Shown here: positions 41,603 through 51,558 of the stretch, piece after piece
Layout: the number at the start of each line of letters is the position of its first letter
How positions within the stretch are numbered: the stretch's first letter is position 1
Origin: Bosea sp. Tri-49
Lineage (GTDB): Bacteria > Pseudomonadota > Alphaproteobacteria > Rhizobiales > Beijerinckiaceae
Reading direction: 5' to 3'
NCBI RefSeq assembly: GCF_003952665.1
Contig: NZ_CP017946.1
Span: 5,475,001 to 5,539,000, forward strand
Length of the DNA stretch: 64,000 nucleotides
Notes under the pieces: generated by a model
Seen by the model: the letters and a program-made list of their open reading frames with translations, nothing else
What the model was told of the DNA's origin: nothing
The model's database searches: none
Position numbers and translations under genes: made by a program

Positions 41603-42475
41603 GTGGCGGAACTTCTGCAATATCTGCTGTCGGGCATAACGGTCGGTGCGGTCTATGCGCTTGTCGCGCTCGGCTTCACCCTGATCTACAACGCCTCCGA
41701 CGTGGTGAACTTCGCCCAGGGCGAGTTCGTCATGCTCGGCGGCATGATCAGCTTCTTCGCCTGGCAGGCCGGTATCCCGCTGCCACTCGCCGCGATCCTA
41801 GCCATCATCGCCACTGCGGCGGTCGGTGTGCTTCTCAACAAGCTGGCGATCGAGCCGGCTCGGGGCGCACCCGTCGCCAGCCTGATTATCATCACGATCG
41901 GCGCCTCGATCTTTCTGCGCGGCGGCGCGCAGCTCGTCTTCGACAAGCAGTTGCACCGCTTTCCGAGTTTCTCCGGCGACGATCCGATCCGAATCCTCGG
42001 CGCGACGATCCTGCCGCAGAGCCTCTGGGTCATCACCGGTGCGGTCGCGATCTTCCTCGCCCTATGGCTGTTCTTCGCCCATACGCTGACCGGCAAGGCC
42101 GTGCTAGCCACCGCCAACAACCGCATCGCCGCGAGCCTCGTCGGCATCAACCCGAACCATATGATGACGCTGAGTTTCGCGGTCTCGGCGGCCATCGGCG
42201 CATTGGCGGGCGTGCTCGTCACGCCGATCACCCTGACGAGCTATGATCTTGGCGTGGCGATCGCACTGAAGGGCTTCGCTGCAGCCATGCTCGGCGGCAT
42301 GGGCATCCCGGCCGGCGCGCTGGCCGGCGGCCTGCTGCTCGGGCTGATCGAGGCGTTCACGGCCGGCTATGTCAGCTCCGTCTACAAGGACGCCGTCGCC
42401 TTCGTGGTCATCCTCGCGGTCCTGTTCGCCATGCCGCAAGGCCTGTTCGGCCGCAAGGCGATGGACCGGGTCTGA
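41603..42475 (+). CDS. branched-chain-type ABC transporter permease (LivH type, paa-linked)
   Basis: 290 aa inner-membrane permease: LLSGITVGAVYALVALGFTL, YNASDVVNFAQGEFVMLGGM, LATANNRIAASLVGINPNHM coupling loop, MLGGMGIPAGALAGGLLLG. The start is GTG 41603, with GGGGAG at the right distance; an upstream open frame through the repeat pair has no resemblance. Separated from the binding-protein gene by the inverted-repeat pair; LivM starts one base after its stop. Confidence 0.92.
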   Translation: MAELLQYLLSGITVGAVYALVALGFTLIYNASDVVNFAQGEFVMLGGMISFFAWQAGIPLPLAAILAIIATAAVGVLLNKLAIEPARGAPVASLIIITIGASIFLRGGAQLVFDKQLHRFPSFSGDDPIRILGATILPQSLWVITGAVAIFLALWLFFAHTLTGKAVLATANNRIAASLVGINPNHMMTLSFAVSAAIGALAGVLVTPITLTSYDLGVAIALKGFAAAMLGGMGIPAGALAGGLLLGLIEAFTAGYVSSVYKDAVAFVVILAVLFAMPQGLFGRKAMDRV

Positions 42476-42476
42476 C

Positions 42477-43429
42477 ATGCGCCTGTCCCGCAAGCATCTG
42501 ACCCTCATAGTGCTGGCGCTACTGATCGCGCTAGCGCCGGCGCTCTTCCCGTCCAATTTCTATTACCGCATCGGCGCGCTGATCTTCGTCAACGGGCTCG
42601 CGGTCACCGGCCTCGTCGTGCTGATCGGCTTTGCCGGCCAGATCAGCCTCGGCCATGCCGGCTTCGCCGGAATCGGCGCCTATGCCTGCGCGCTGGCGCC
42701 GGGCTATCTCGGCTTGCATCCCGGCCTCGCCATGCTGCTCGGCGCTATGCTTTCCGGCGGCGTGGCTTGGCTGATTGGCCGGCCGATCCTGCGGCTCAAG
42801 GGTTATTACCTTGCCGTCGCCACTCTCGGCTTCGGCATCCTCGTCTCGATGGTGCTCGCCAACGAGGCGAAGATCACCGGTGGACCGGACGGGCGCGAAG
42901 TCGCCGAGCTCGGGTTGCGCGGCGCGCTTGCGGCGATCGGCATCGGCCTCAGCAACGCACAGTTCTGGTACGCCGCGACCGGACTGGCGATGCTGCTGGG
43001 CGCCTGGGTCGCGCTCAACCTCCAGGACAGCCCGACGGGCCGGGCCTTGCGCGCCTTGCACGATTCCGAAATCGCAGCCCGCACCGTCGGCGTCGACGTC
43101 GCCCGGCTGAAGCTCTCGGCCTTCGTGATCTCGGCCGTCTACGCTTCGCTCTCGGGCTCGCTGCTGGCGCTGATGAACCGCTTCATCACGCCTGACGTTG
43201 CCGGCTTTCTGCATTCGGTCGAGCTGGTGACGATGACGGTGTTCGGTGGCGTCGGCTCGGTGCCGGGCGCCATCCTCGGCGCCGCGACGCTGACGCTGTT
43301 GCCGCAGGCGCTCACCGTGCTGCAGCAATACGAGAACCTCATCCTCGGCCTGATCATGATGCTGGTGATGATCTTCATGCGCGACGGGCTCCTGCCCTCG
43401 ATTATGCGCCGCCTGAAGGGGAGGGGCTG

Positions 43430-43430
<1 letters not shown>
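42477..43430 (+). CDS. branched-chain-type ABC transporter permease (LivM type, paa-linked)
   Basis: 317 aa inner-membrane permease with about nine hydrophobic segments: NGLAVTGLVVLIGFAGQISL, GHAGFAGIGAYACALAPGYL, RPILRLKGYYLAVATLGFGI, ITGGPDG, ALRALHDSEIAARTVGVDVA coupling loop, and VFGGVGSVPGAILGAATL. ATG 42477 follows the LivH stop by one base. Overlaps LivG by one base (TGATG). Confidence 0.93.
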
Positions 43431-44201
<771 letters not shown>

Positions 44202-44215
<14 letters not shown>

Positions 44216-44903
44216 AGGGCTGCGCTCGCGCTATGGCCGCATCGAGGTCCTGCACGGCGTCGACCTCGAGGTCGGCTCCGGCGAGATCGTCACCGTCGTC
44301 GGCGCCAATGGCGCCGGCAAGACGACACTTTTGCGCTGCATTTCCGGCGTGCAGCCGGCGAGCGGCGGCGCGATCATCTTCCGGGGCGAGGCGCTGAAGG
44401 CTATTCCGGCTCATCGCCGCGTCGGCTTAGGCCTGTCACAATCGCCGGAAGGCCGGCTGATCTTCACCAACCTGACCGTGGAGGAGAATCTGCGGCTCGG
44501 CGCCTATCTCTTCGCCGATGAACGGGTCGAGCGCGACATGGCCGACGCTTTCGCGATGTTTCCGGTCCTGAAGGAGAAGCGCAATTTGCCGGCCGGCGGC
44601 CTCTCCGGAGGGCAACAGCAGATGCTGGCGATCGGCCGCGCCTTGATGGCACGGCCCGCCTGCCTGCTGCTCGACGAACCGAGCATGGGGCTCGCGCCGA
44701 TCCTGGTGGCGCAGATCCTCGACGTCGTGAAGACCCTGAAATCCCTCGGCGTCACCGTCCTCCTCGTCGAGCAGAACGCCTATGCGGCCCTGCAGATCGC
44801 CGATCGCGGCTATGTGATGGAGACCGGCCGCATCGTCTTCAGCGGTGCAGCCAACGAGCTGATCGCCGAACCGCGCATCCGAGCGGCCTATCTGGGAATC
44901 TGA
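44202..44903 (+). CDS. branched-chain-type ABC transporter ATP-binding protein (LivF type, paa-linked)
   Basis: 233 aa ATPase: Walker A GANGAGKTT at residues 34-42, LSQSPEGRLIFTNLTVEENL, signature LSGGQQQMLAIGRAL, Walker B CLLLDEPSMGLAPIL, VEQNAYAAL in place of the H-loop. It overlaps LivG by 14 bp and completes the five-component importer. 75 bp follow before the LysR-type gene. Confidence 0.94.
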
Positions 44904-44978
44904 GTCGTCGCTCCTCACGATCGACAACGCTCTGTTGTGGGCGTTGGCCTTATCGCGTCCTGAAGGCTATGTGATCCG

Positions 44979-45899
44979 ATGCGCGTAGACGTTCTCGGGC
45001 TGCAGGCCTTCGTCAGCATCGCCGAGCGCGGCAGCTTCCGGGCGGCCGCCTCGCATCTCAACCTGTCGCAGACGGCGCTCAGCCATCGCATCCGCAAGCT
45101 GGAGGAGTCGCTGGGAACGCCGCTCTTCCTGCGCACCACACGACAGGTCTCGCTGACCGCAGCCGGCACGACGCTGCTGCCGCGGGCGCGGCGCATCTTC
45201 GAAGATCTCGGCTTCGCCATCAACGAGGTCAAGGTCGAGCTGCGCGAGGGCGACGAGCAGGTCTCGCTCGGTTGCCTGCCGACGGTGGCGGCGCATTGCA
45301 TGCCGGCGGTGATCGCCGCTTTCGCCGCGCGCCATCCCGGCGTCGGCGTCAGAATTCACGATAACTCGGCTTCCGAGATCGCCGATAAGGTCCAGTCCAG
45401 CGAGGCGGAATTCGGTGTCACCATCGTTGCCGCCAATCGCTGGGACCTCGAGCTCAAGCCCGTCGTCAAGGAGCCCTTCGTGCTGGTCAGCCATCGTTCG
45501 ATGCCGCTGGCGCAAGCGACCTTTCTGACCTGGGCCCAATTGCAGGACGAGCCGCTGGTGCGGATCAGCGCCGAGACCGGCAACCGCATCCTGATCGACG
45601 ATGCGCTCGGCGCCCGCCGGGAGACATTGACCTGGCGCTACGAGGTCCAGCGCGTCGTCACCGCTGTCAGCCTGGTGCGCTCGCGCATCGGTTACGCGGT
45701 GGTGCCGCAGCTTTCGCTCGATGTCGTCGATGCCGGTGAGCTCGTCGCCATTCCCTTGCGCTCGCCGGCTGTGACCCGCACGCTCGGCATCATCACGCGC
45801 AAATCGGTGCCGTTGCGCCCGGTGACGCGGGATCTGATCGCGCTATTGAGCCAAGCATTGAAGCGCAGCGTCGTGCCGCGGCGAGATGAAGAAAAGTAA
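44979..45899 (+). CDS. LysR-family transcriptional regulator (probable gal-cluster activator)
   Basis: 306 aa. N-terminal winged HTH at residues about 4-62: LQAFVSIAERGSFRAAASHL, LSQTALSHRIRKLEESLGTP, LFLRTTRQVSLTAAG. The C-terminal co-inducer domain has LGCLPTVAAHCMPAVIAAFA and a final hinge region. It precedes the DUF1932/tctC/galD-galB-galC genes on the same strand, and a LysR-type dyad with T-N11-A lies between. In Pseudomonas the gallate cluster is also governed by a LysR activator (GalR). That it responds to gallate or an oxalomesaconate-pathway compound here is inference. Confidence 0.92.
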   Translation: MRVDVLGLQAFVSIAERGSFRAAASHLNLSQTALSHRIRKLEESLGTPLFLRTTRQVSLTAAGTTLLPRARRIFEDLGFAINEVKVELREGDEQVSLGCLPTVAAHCMPAVIAAFAARHPGVGVRIHDNSASEIADKVQSSEAEFGVTIVAANRWDLELKPVVKEPFVLVSHRSMPLAQATFLTWAQLQDEPLVRISAETGNRILIDDALGARRETLTWRYEVQRVVTAVSLVRSRIGYAVVPQLSLDVVDAGELVAIPLRSPAVTRTLGIITRKSVPLRPVTRDLIALLSQALKRSVVPRRDEEK

Positions 45900-45910
45900 T
45901 CAATCGCTGC

Positions 45911-45934
45911 ATTCTTATCATTTGATGACAGAAT
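45911..45934. promoter_or_regulatory. candidate LysR-type operator
   Basis: 24-bp dyad ATTCT-ta-TCAT-ttg-ATGA-c-AGAAT containing the LysR core T-N11-A (T45916 to A45928). It is in an AT-rich 86-bp gap, 52 bp upstream of the DUF1932 dehydrogenase start. The position and symmetry fit a recognition site of the LysR-type regulator whose gene ends 11 bp before it. Confidence 0.7.
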
Positions 45935-45985
45935 GGCTTTGGCCGAACCTCGCGGCGGGACGAAACGCGCGAGGAGAGGCCAGCG

Positions 45986-46819
45986 ATGGCAGGCGCCAAC
46001 ACGGTAGCGATCGCCTTCATCGGCTTCGGCGAGGTCGGCCAGACCTTCTCGCGCGGCCTGCTGGCCAATGAGGGCGTCGCCATTCGCGCCTATGACTTGC
46101 TCTTCGGCAGCGAGGCCGGCGACCGTCTGGAAGCTGCTGCGGAGGAACTCGGCGTCGCCCGCGCTTCCTCGGCGCAGGAAGCCTGCGCGGGTGCGGCCTT
46201 CGTCTTCTCGGCCGTAACCGCCGATCGCGCCGAGGCGGTGGCGAGCGAGGCGGCCGCCTGGCTGAAGCCGGGGCAGGTCTTCGTCGACGTCAATTCCGCT
46301 GCACCTTCGACCAAACAGCGGGCTGCGCAGGCTGTGACCGCCAGCGGCGCCGGCTATGTCGAGGCTGCTGTGATGGCACCGGTGCTGAAGCCTGGCCTGA
46401 AGGTCGCGATCCTCAGCGGTGGCCCCAAGGCACAGGCCGTCTCCGAGGCGCTCAACGGGCTCGGCATGAACCTGACACCGGTCTCCGAGGTCTATGGCCG
46501 GGCCTCGGCGATGAAGCTCTGCCGCTCGATCGTGATCAAGGGGCTGGAGGCGCTGATGGTCGACTGCGCTGCCGCCTGCGAGGCCTGGGACGTCAAGGAT
46601 CCGGTCTTCGCCAGCCTGCACGCGACTTTCCCATCGATCGATTTCCATGCGCTTGCCGCCGACATGCGCGAGCGCGTCGCGACCCATGGCGTGCGCCGCT
46701 CGGCCGAGATGCGCGAGGCAGCCGAGATGCTCGGCGTCGCCAATCTCCACCCCGGCCTGGCCCAGGCAGTCGCCGACGCCCAGCTGCGCGGGGCTCGCCG
46801 CAAGGAGGGCGCCCGGTGA
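45986..46819 (+). CDS. NAD(P)-dependent oxidoreductase, 6-phosphogluconate-dehydrogenase-like with DUF1932 domain
   Basis: 277 aa. N-terminal Rossmann domain with IAFIGFGEVGQTFSRGLLA (GxGxxG) and VDVNSAAPSTKQRAA. The C-terminal DUF1932 helical domain has the conserved Lys in GRASAMKLCRSIVIKGLEAL; the usual Asn three residues on is not obvious. The beta-hydroxyacid dehydrogenase superfamily oxidises 3-hydroxy acids. GGAGAGG precedes ATG 45986. First gene of the gal-type operon, overlapping the receptor gene (TGATG). The known gallate pathway needs no dehydrogenase, so it may supply or remove a side-product; substrate unknown. Confidence 0.88.
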   Translation: MAGANTVAIAFIGFGEVGQTFSRGLLANEGVAIRAYDLLFGSEAGDRLEAAAEELGVARASSAQEACAGAAFVFSAVTADRAEAVASEAAAWLKPGQVFVDVNSAAPSTKQRAAQAVTASGAGYVEAAVMAPVLKPGLKVAILSGGPKAQAVSEALNGLGMNLTPVSEVYGRASAMKLCRSIVIKGLEALMVDCAAACEAWDVKDPVFASLHATFPSIDFHALAADMRERVATHGVRRSAEMREAAEMLGVANLHPGLAQAVADAQLRGARRKEGAR

Positions 46820-47802
46820 TGCTGGATCGCCGCTCCGTCCTCGCCGGCTTCGGGCTCGCCGGTTTCGCCGGGCTGGGGCCGGTACGCGCTCAGCCGGAGT
46901 GGCCGAGCCAGCTGATCCGGATCGTCGTGCCGTTCACGCCCGGCGGCAGCACCGATGTGCTGGCGCGGTTGATCGCCAGCAAGCTCGAGCGGAGCATTCC
47001 GGGCAAGGGCTTCGTGATCGAGAACCGCCCGGGCGCCGGCGGCATGACCGCCTCAGGGCAGGTCGCCAAGTCCGAGCCCGACGGCCACACGCTGATGATG
47101 GGCCATATCGGCACGCTGGCCTTCGCGCCCTCACTCTACCCGAATGTGCCCTATGACCCGGTCAAGGATTTCCAGCCGGTCGCGCTCGTCGCCATGCTGC
47201 CGAACATCCTGGCGATCAATCCGAAGCTGCCAGCCAAGACCCTCGGCGAGTTCATCGCCTACGCCAAGGCAAACCCCGGCAAGCTGAACTATTCGTCCGG
47301 CGGGCAAGGCAGCGCCGCCCATATTGCCACCGCCTATTTCTGCCATCGCGCCGGCATCGAAGCGACGCATGTGCCCTATCGCGGCACGGCGCCGTCGGTG
47401 AACGATCTCGTCGCCGGCAACATCCAGTTCACGCTGACGGGCGGGCCAGCCGTGCTGCCGCTGGCGGAGGGCGGGCAGCTCCGGGTGCTCGGCGTCGCGG
47501 CGCGCGAGCGTGTCGGCTTCGCGCCCGATCTGCCGACCCTGTCCGAGAGCGGCCTGCCGGATTTCGAGGCAGTGCAATGGTACGGGATCGTGGCGCCGGC
47601 GCGCACGCCGTCACGAATCGTCGAACGGCTCAATCGCGAGATCAATGCGCTGCTCGGTCAGCCGGACTTCGCCGCGGCCCTCTCCAAAGACGGCGCCATC
47701 GCCCGGCCGGAGACGCCGGAGGGTTTCGGCAAGCTGATCGGCTCGGAACTCGTGCTCTGGCGCGATGTCATTACCCGTGCCGGCATCAAGGCAGCGGAGT
47801 AA
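46819..47802 (+). CDS. tripartite tricarboxylate (TctC/Bug) family substrate-binding protein
   Basis: 327 aa periplasmic receptor. N-terminus LDRRSVLAGFGLAGFAG is a twin-arginine-like signal with cleavage near VRAQ. Bug family core: WPSQLIRIVVPFTPGGSTDV, VIENRPGAGGMTASGQVAKS, EPDGHTLMMGHIGTLA, LNYSSGGQGSAAHIA, HVPYRGTAPSVNDLVAGNI. Such proteins bind carboxylates. ATG 46819 overlaps the preceding stop (GTG 46816 is an alternative start). No TctA or TctB membrane genes are in the window, so it is an orphan receptor here; it could serve a distant TctAB pair or act as a sensor. galD follows after 3 bp. Confidence 0.92.
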   Translation: MLDRRSVLAGFGLAGFAGLGPVRAQPEWPSQLIRIVVPFTPGGSTDVLARLIASKLERSIPGKGFVIENRPGAGGMTASGQVAKSEPDGHTLMMGHIGTLAFAPSLYPNVPYDPVKDFQPVALVAMLPNILAINPKLPAKTLGEFIAYAKANPGKLNYSSGGQGSAAHIATAYFCHRAGIEATHVPYRGTAPSVNDLVAGNIQFTLTGGPAVLPLAEGGQLRVLGVAARERVGFAPDLPTLSESGLPDFEAVQWYGIVAPARTPSRIVERLNREINALLGQPDFAAALSKDGAIARPETPEGFGKLIGSELVLWRDVITRAGIKAAE

Positions 47803-47805
47803 GCG

Positions 47806-48888
47806 ATGGGCCAGCTCGCCATCCCCTGCATGCTGATCCGCGGCGGCACCTCCAAAGGCGCCTATTTCCTGCGCGACGACCTGCCGGCTGATATCGCTGC
47901 GCGCGACGCTTTCCTGCTGGCGGTGATGGGCTCGCCCGACAAGCGCCAAGTCGACGGGCTCGGCGGTGCCCATCCACTGACCAGCAAGGTCGCGGTCGTC
48001 TCGCCTTCGAACGAGCCCGGCTGCGATATCGACTTCCTGTTTGCACAGGTCGGCGTCGAGACGGCTTCGGTCGATACGACGCCGAACTGCGGCAACATCC
48101 TCGCCGGGATCGGGCCGTTCGCGCTGGCGCGTGGTCTGGTGAAGGCGAGCGGGCCGCGCACCACGGTGCGGGTCCGGACGATCAACACCGGAACGATCGC
48201 CGATCTCACTATGGATACGCCGGACGGTGAGGCGAGTGCCGAGGGGACTGCGCGCATCGATGGCGTGCCGGGAACCTCGGCGCCGATCGATATCGGCTTC
48301 CTCGATGCCGAGGGCTCGGTCTGTGGCACGCTCTTGCCGACCGGCAATGTCGTCGATGTGATCGACGGGGTGCCCTGCACGCTGATCGACAACGGCATGC
48401 CGGTGATCGTGCTACGCGCCGCCGATGTCGGGCGCACCGGCTACGAGCCGCGCGACCAGCTCAATGAGGATGCCGAACTCAAGGCCCGGATCGAGGCCAT
48501 CCGTCTCGCGGCCGGCCCGCTGATGAATCTCGGTGATGTCGCGAAGAAGGTCGTGCCGAAAATCGCGCTGGTCGCGCCGCCGCAGGCCGGCGGGGCGATC
48601 TCGACCCGCAGCTTCATCCCGCATGAGTGCCATGCTTCGATCGGCGTCTTCGCCGCTGTGACCGTCGCGACCGCCGCCGTGCTGCCGGGCTCGCCTGCGG
48701 CTTCTGTCGTTGTGATGCCGCAGGGACGCGAGCGGACGCTTTCGGTGGAGCACCCGACCGGCGAGTTCACGGTGACCTTGACGGTCGGCGGGACTGCCGA
48801 GCAGCCGGTGGTCGAGCGGGCCGGGCTGCTGCGCACCGCCCGCATCCTGATGACAGGGCAGGCCTTCGTGCCGGCCGGTAGATTGTGA
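47806..48888 (+). CDS. galD: 4-oxalomesaconate tautomerase (PrpF family)
   Basis: 360 aa PrpF-type isomerase. Family patterns: IPCMLIRGGTSKGAYFLRDD at the N-terminus, TPNCGNILAGIGPFALARGL with the conserved Cys, PIDIGFLDAEGSVCGTLLPT, and SFIPHECHASIGVFAAVT. With galB and galC directly downstream, it fits GalD, which converts the keto and enol forms of 4-oxalomesaconate in gallate/protocatechuate 4,5-cleavage breakdown. AGCGGAG lies upstream of ATG 47806. Alternative: another PrpF/methylitaconate-type isomerase, made unlikely by the neighbours. Confidence 0.88.
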   Translation: MGQLAIPCMLIRGGTSKGAYFLRDDLPADIAARDAFLLAVMGSPDKRQVDGLGGAHPLTSKVAVVSPSNEPGCDIDFLFAQVGVETASVDTTPNCGNILAGIGPFALARGLVKASGPRTTVRVRTINTGTIADLTMDTPDGEASAEGTARIDGVPGTSAPIDIGFLDAEGSVCGTLLPTGNVVDVIDGVPCTLIDNGMPVIVLRAADVGRTGYEPRDQLNEDAELKARIEAIRLAAGPLMNLGDVAKKVVPKIALVAPPQAGGAISTRSFIPHECHASIGVFAAVTVATAAVLPGSPAASVVVMPQGRERTLSVEHPTGEFTVTLTVGGTAEQPVVERAGLLRTARILMTGQAFVPAGRL

Positions 48889-48904
48889 GAGAGGAGCGCA
48901 CGCG

Positions 48905-49627
48905 ATGAGCGCCCAGAAGACAGGCCTGGTCATCACCGCCCATCCCGGCGACTTCGTCTGGCGGGCCGGTGGCGCCATCGCCCTGCACGCCAAACGCGAC
49001 ATGCGCGTCAAGATCCTCTGCCTGTCCTATGGCGAGCGCGGCGAAAGCCAGTTCGCCTGGAAGAAGGCGGGCGTGCAGATGGCTGAGGTCAAGGCCCAGC
49101 GCCGCGAGGAGGCCGAGGCTGCAGCCACGTTGCTGGGCGCCGAGATCGAGTTCATGGATGCCGGCGACTATCCGTTGCGCACCACCGAGCCGATGCTTGA
49201 GCGCGCCATCGACATCTTCCACGAACTCAACCCGAGCTTCGTGCTGACCCATGCGCTCGAAGACCCCTATAATGTCGACCATCCGGAGGCGACGCGCTTT
49301 GCCCAGGAGGCGCGCATCATCGCACAGGCGGCCGGCCACAAGCCCGATCCCAGCCGAGCCTATGCCGCACCGCCGGTCTTCCTGTTCGAGCCGCACCAGC
49401 CCGAGCAGTGCAATTTCAAGCCGAACGTGATCCTCAACATCGACGAGGTCTGGGAGGTAAAGCGCAAGGCGTTCGAGATCCTCGCCGCGCAGAAGCATCT
49501 CTGGGAGTACTACACCCGCGTCGCGCTTAATCGCGGCATGCAGGGCGGCCGCAACTCCGGCAAGGCGATGACCTATGGCGAGGCCTATCAGCGCCTCTTC
49601 CCGGAAGCGCTGGAGGCGCTGGCATGA
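48905..49627 (+). CDS. galB: 4-oxalomesaconate hydratase (PIG-L-like)
   Basis: 240 aa zinc protein of the PIG-L deacetylase fold. N-terminus [20 protein letters not shown] is the characteristic GalB start; zinc ligands by pattern are His13 and Asp16 (HPGD instead of HPDD) with His126 in NVDHPEAT. The SYGERGES segment follows, where GalB also has GERGES. It adds water to 4-oxalomesaconate, giving 4-carboxy-4-hydroxy-2-oxoadipate. GAGGAG precedes the ATG. It overlaps galC by four bases and follows galD by 16 bp. The context makes hydratase rather than deacetylase the better call. Confidence 0.9.
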   Translation: MSAQKTGLVITAHPGDFVWRAGGAIALHAKRDMRVKILCLSYGERGESQFAWKKAGVQMAEVKAQRREEAEAAATLLGAEIEFMDAGDYPLRTTEPMLERAIDIFHELNPSFVLTHALEDPYNVDHPEATRFAQEARIIAQAAGHKPDPSRAYAAPPVFLFEPHQPEQCNFKPNVILNIDEVWEVKRKAFEILAAQKHLWEYYTRVALNRGMQGGRNSGKAMTYGEAYQRLFPEALEALA

Positions 49628-50313
49628 ACCCCGTCGTCATCCGCACCAGCAAACGCGCTCCCGCTGCAGCGATGGCCGATCTCGCCGCGCTCGGCGTCTC
49701 GACCACGCATGAGGCGATGGGCCGGAGCGGCCTGCTGAAGCCCTATATGCGGCCGATCTATGCCGGCGGCCAGATCGCCGGCGGGGCGGTAACGGTGCTG
49801 GCTCAGCCCGGCGACAACTGGATGATCCATGTCGCGATCGAGCAGGTGCAGCCGGGCGACGTGCTCGTCGTCGCCTGCACCACCGACAACACCGACGGCA
49901 TGTTCGGTGACCTGCTCGCGACCTCGCTCAAGGCGCGCGGCGGCATCGGCCTCGTCATCGATGCCGGGGTGCGCGATGTGCGCACGTTGACCGAGATGGG
50001 CTTTCCGGTCTGGTCGCGGGCGATCTCGGCCAAGGGCACGGTCAAGGCGACGCTCGGATCGGTCAACGTGCCGGTGGTCTGTGCCGGGGCGCTCGTCCAT
50101 CCCGGCGACGTGATCGTCGCCGACGATGACGGCGTCGTGGTCGTGCCGCGGCGCGACGCCGAGGCGGTCGCTGCCGCTGGCCGCAAGCGCGAGGCCAATG
50201 AAGACGAAAAGCGTAGACGCCTGGCCGCTGGCGAACTCGGGCTGGACATGTACGCTATGCGCGACGGCCTCGCGAAGGCGGGCCTTACCTATCGCGACGA
50301 CGAAGACGAATAA
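49624..50313 (+). CDS. galC: 4-carboxy-4-hydroxy-2-oxoadipate aldolase
   Basis: 229 aa RraA-fold aldolase (class II, divalent metal). The signature G-D-x20-R-D is exact: Gly95-Asp96, then Arg117-Asp118 in [12 protein letters not shown]. It splits 4-carboxy-4-hydroxy-2-oxoadipate into pyruvate and oxaloacetate and often decarboxylates oxaloacetate too. The C-terminal [20 protein letters not shown] is a charged helix. It overlaps galB (ATGA). Last enzyme of the lower pathway; an ABC receptor gene starts 51 bp downstream. Confidence 0.93.
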   Translation: MNPVVIRTSKRAPAAAMADLAALGVSTTHEAMGRSGLLKPYMRPIYAGGQIAGGAVTVLAQPGDNWMIHVAIEQVQPGDVLVVACTTDNTDGMFGDLLATSLKARGGIGLVIDAGVRDVRTLTEMGFPVWSRAISAKGTVKATLGSVNVPVVCAGALVHPGDVIVADDDGVVVVPRRDAEAVAAAGRKREANEDEKRRRLAAGELGLDMYAMRDGLAKAGLTYRDDEDE

Positions 50314-50364
50314 TCCAACGAAAGCCCCGCAAAGGGGATCGCAACAACACTCGGGAGGAACGAC

Positions 50365-51537
50365 ATGACCAATCGCAGGACGGTTCTCAGTGGAATGCTC
50401 GGCCTCGCCCTGGCCGCCTCGGTCAGCGGCGCGGCTTTGGCGCAGGATGCGGTCAAGATCGGCCTGATCCTGCCGATGACCGGCCCCTTCGCCTCGACCG
50501 GACGGCAGATCGCCGCAGCCGCCAATCTCTACATCCAGGAGAAGGGTGCGACCGTCGCCGGCAAGAAGGTCGAGCTCATCGTCAAGGACGACACCGGTAC
50601 CGCCGACGTCACCCGCCGTATCGCACAGGAGCTGATCGTCAACGACAAGGTCACCGCGATCGCCGGCTTCGGCCTGACGCCGCTCGCGCTCGCCACCGCC
50701 CCGCTGGCGACGCAGGCGAAGACGCCGATGGTGGTGATGGCGGCCGCGACCGCGATCATCACCGAGCGCTCGCCCTTCGTCGTGCGCACCAGCCAGGTCG
50801 TGCCGCAGATCGGCGCGCCGTTCGGCACCTGGATCGCCAAGCAGGGGACGAAGCGCGTCATCACCATCGTTTCCGACTTCGGCCCGGGCCATGACGTCGA
50901 GAATTCGTTCTCAGAGGCGTTCAAGGCCGGCGGCGGCCAGGTCGAGAACATCCGCGTGCCCCTGCAGAACCCCGATTTCTCGCCTTTCCTGCAGCGTGTC
51001 GCCGATGCCAAGCCGGAGGCGTTGCTGGTCTTCGTGCCGTCCGGCGTCGGCGCCCAGTTCATGAAGCAGTTCGTCGAGCGCGGCCTCGACAAGAGCGGCA
51101 TCAAGCTGATCGGCACCGGCGACCTGACCGATGACGACATCCTCAACGGCATGGGCGACGTCGCGCTCGGCGTCATCACCGCCCAGCACTATTCGGCCTC
51201 GCATGACAGCCCGGAGAACAAGGCCTTCGTCGAGGGCTTCAAGAAGGCCAATCCGGGCATGCGTCCGAATTTCATGGCGGTCGGCGGCTATGACGGCATG
51301 CACGCGCTCTATGAGGGCCTGAAGAAGACCAAGGGCGAGGGCGGCGAGGCGCTGGTCACCGCGATGAAGGGGATGAGCTGGACAAGCCCCCGCGGGCCGA
51401 TCTCGATCGATCCGGAGACGCGCGACATCATCCAGAACGTCTATATCCGCAAGGTCGAGCGCGTGAACGGCGAGCTCTGGAATCAGGAGTTCGAGACGAT
51501 CCCGAACGTCAAGGACCCGACCAAGGCCAAGAAGTAA
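50365..51537 (+). CDS. branched-chain amino-acid-type ABC transporter substrate-binding protein (gal-linked)
   Basis: 390 aa periplasmic receptor. The N-terminus NRRTVLSGMLGLALAASVSG is a twin-arginine-like signal, cleaved near LAQD. Family opening VKIGLILPMTGPFASTGRQI, ELIVNDKVTAIAGFGLTPLA, and YDGMHALYEGLKKTKGEGGE. GGGAGGAA precedes ATG 50365. It belongs with LivH, M, G and F directly downstream and follows the gal lower-pathway genes by 51 bp, so an aromatic acid is a likely ligand (inference). Unlike the other binding-protein genes it is followed after only 21 bp by the permease. Confidence 0.92.
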   Translation: MTNRRTVLSGMLGLALAASVSGAALAQDAVKIGLILPMTGPFASTGRQIAAAANLYIQEKGATVAGKKVELIVKDDTGTADVTRRIAQELIVNDKVTAIAGFGLTPLALATAPLATQAKTPMVVMAAATAIITERSPFVVRTSQVVPQIGAPFGTWIAKQGTKRVITIVSDFGPGHDVENSFSEAFKAGGGQVENIRVPLQNPDFSPFLQRVADAKPEALLVFVPSGVGAQFMKQFVERGLDKSGIKLIGTGDLTDDDILNGMGDVALGVITAQHYSASHDSPENKAFVEGFKKANPGMRPNFMAVGGYDGMHALYEGLKKTKGEGGEALVTAMKGMSWTSPRGPISIDPETRDIIQNVYIRKVERVNGELWNQEFETIPNVKDPTKAKK

Positions 51538-51558
51538 GCCGGCCGGGGCGGGGCCGAC

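Noticed and set aside
51538..51558. GC-rich stem (CGGCC/GGCCG) between the gal-linked receptor and LivH as a further attenuator.
   Set aside because: Only 5 bp, immediately against the start codon, and the gap is 21 bp; not comparable to the other stem-loops.
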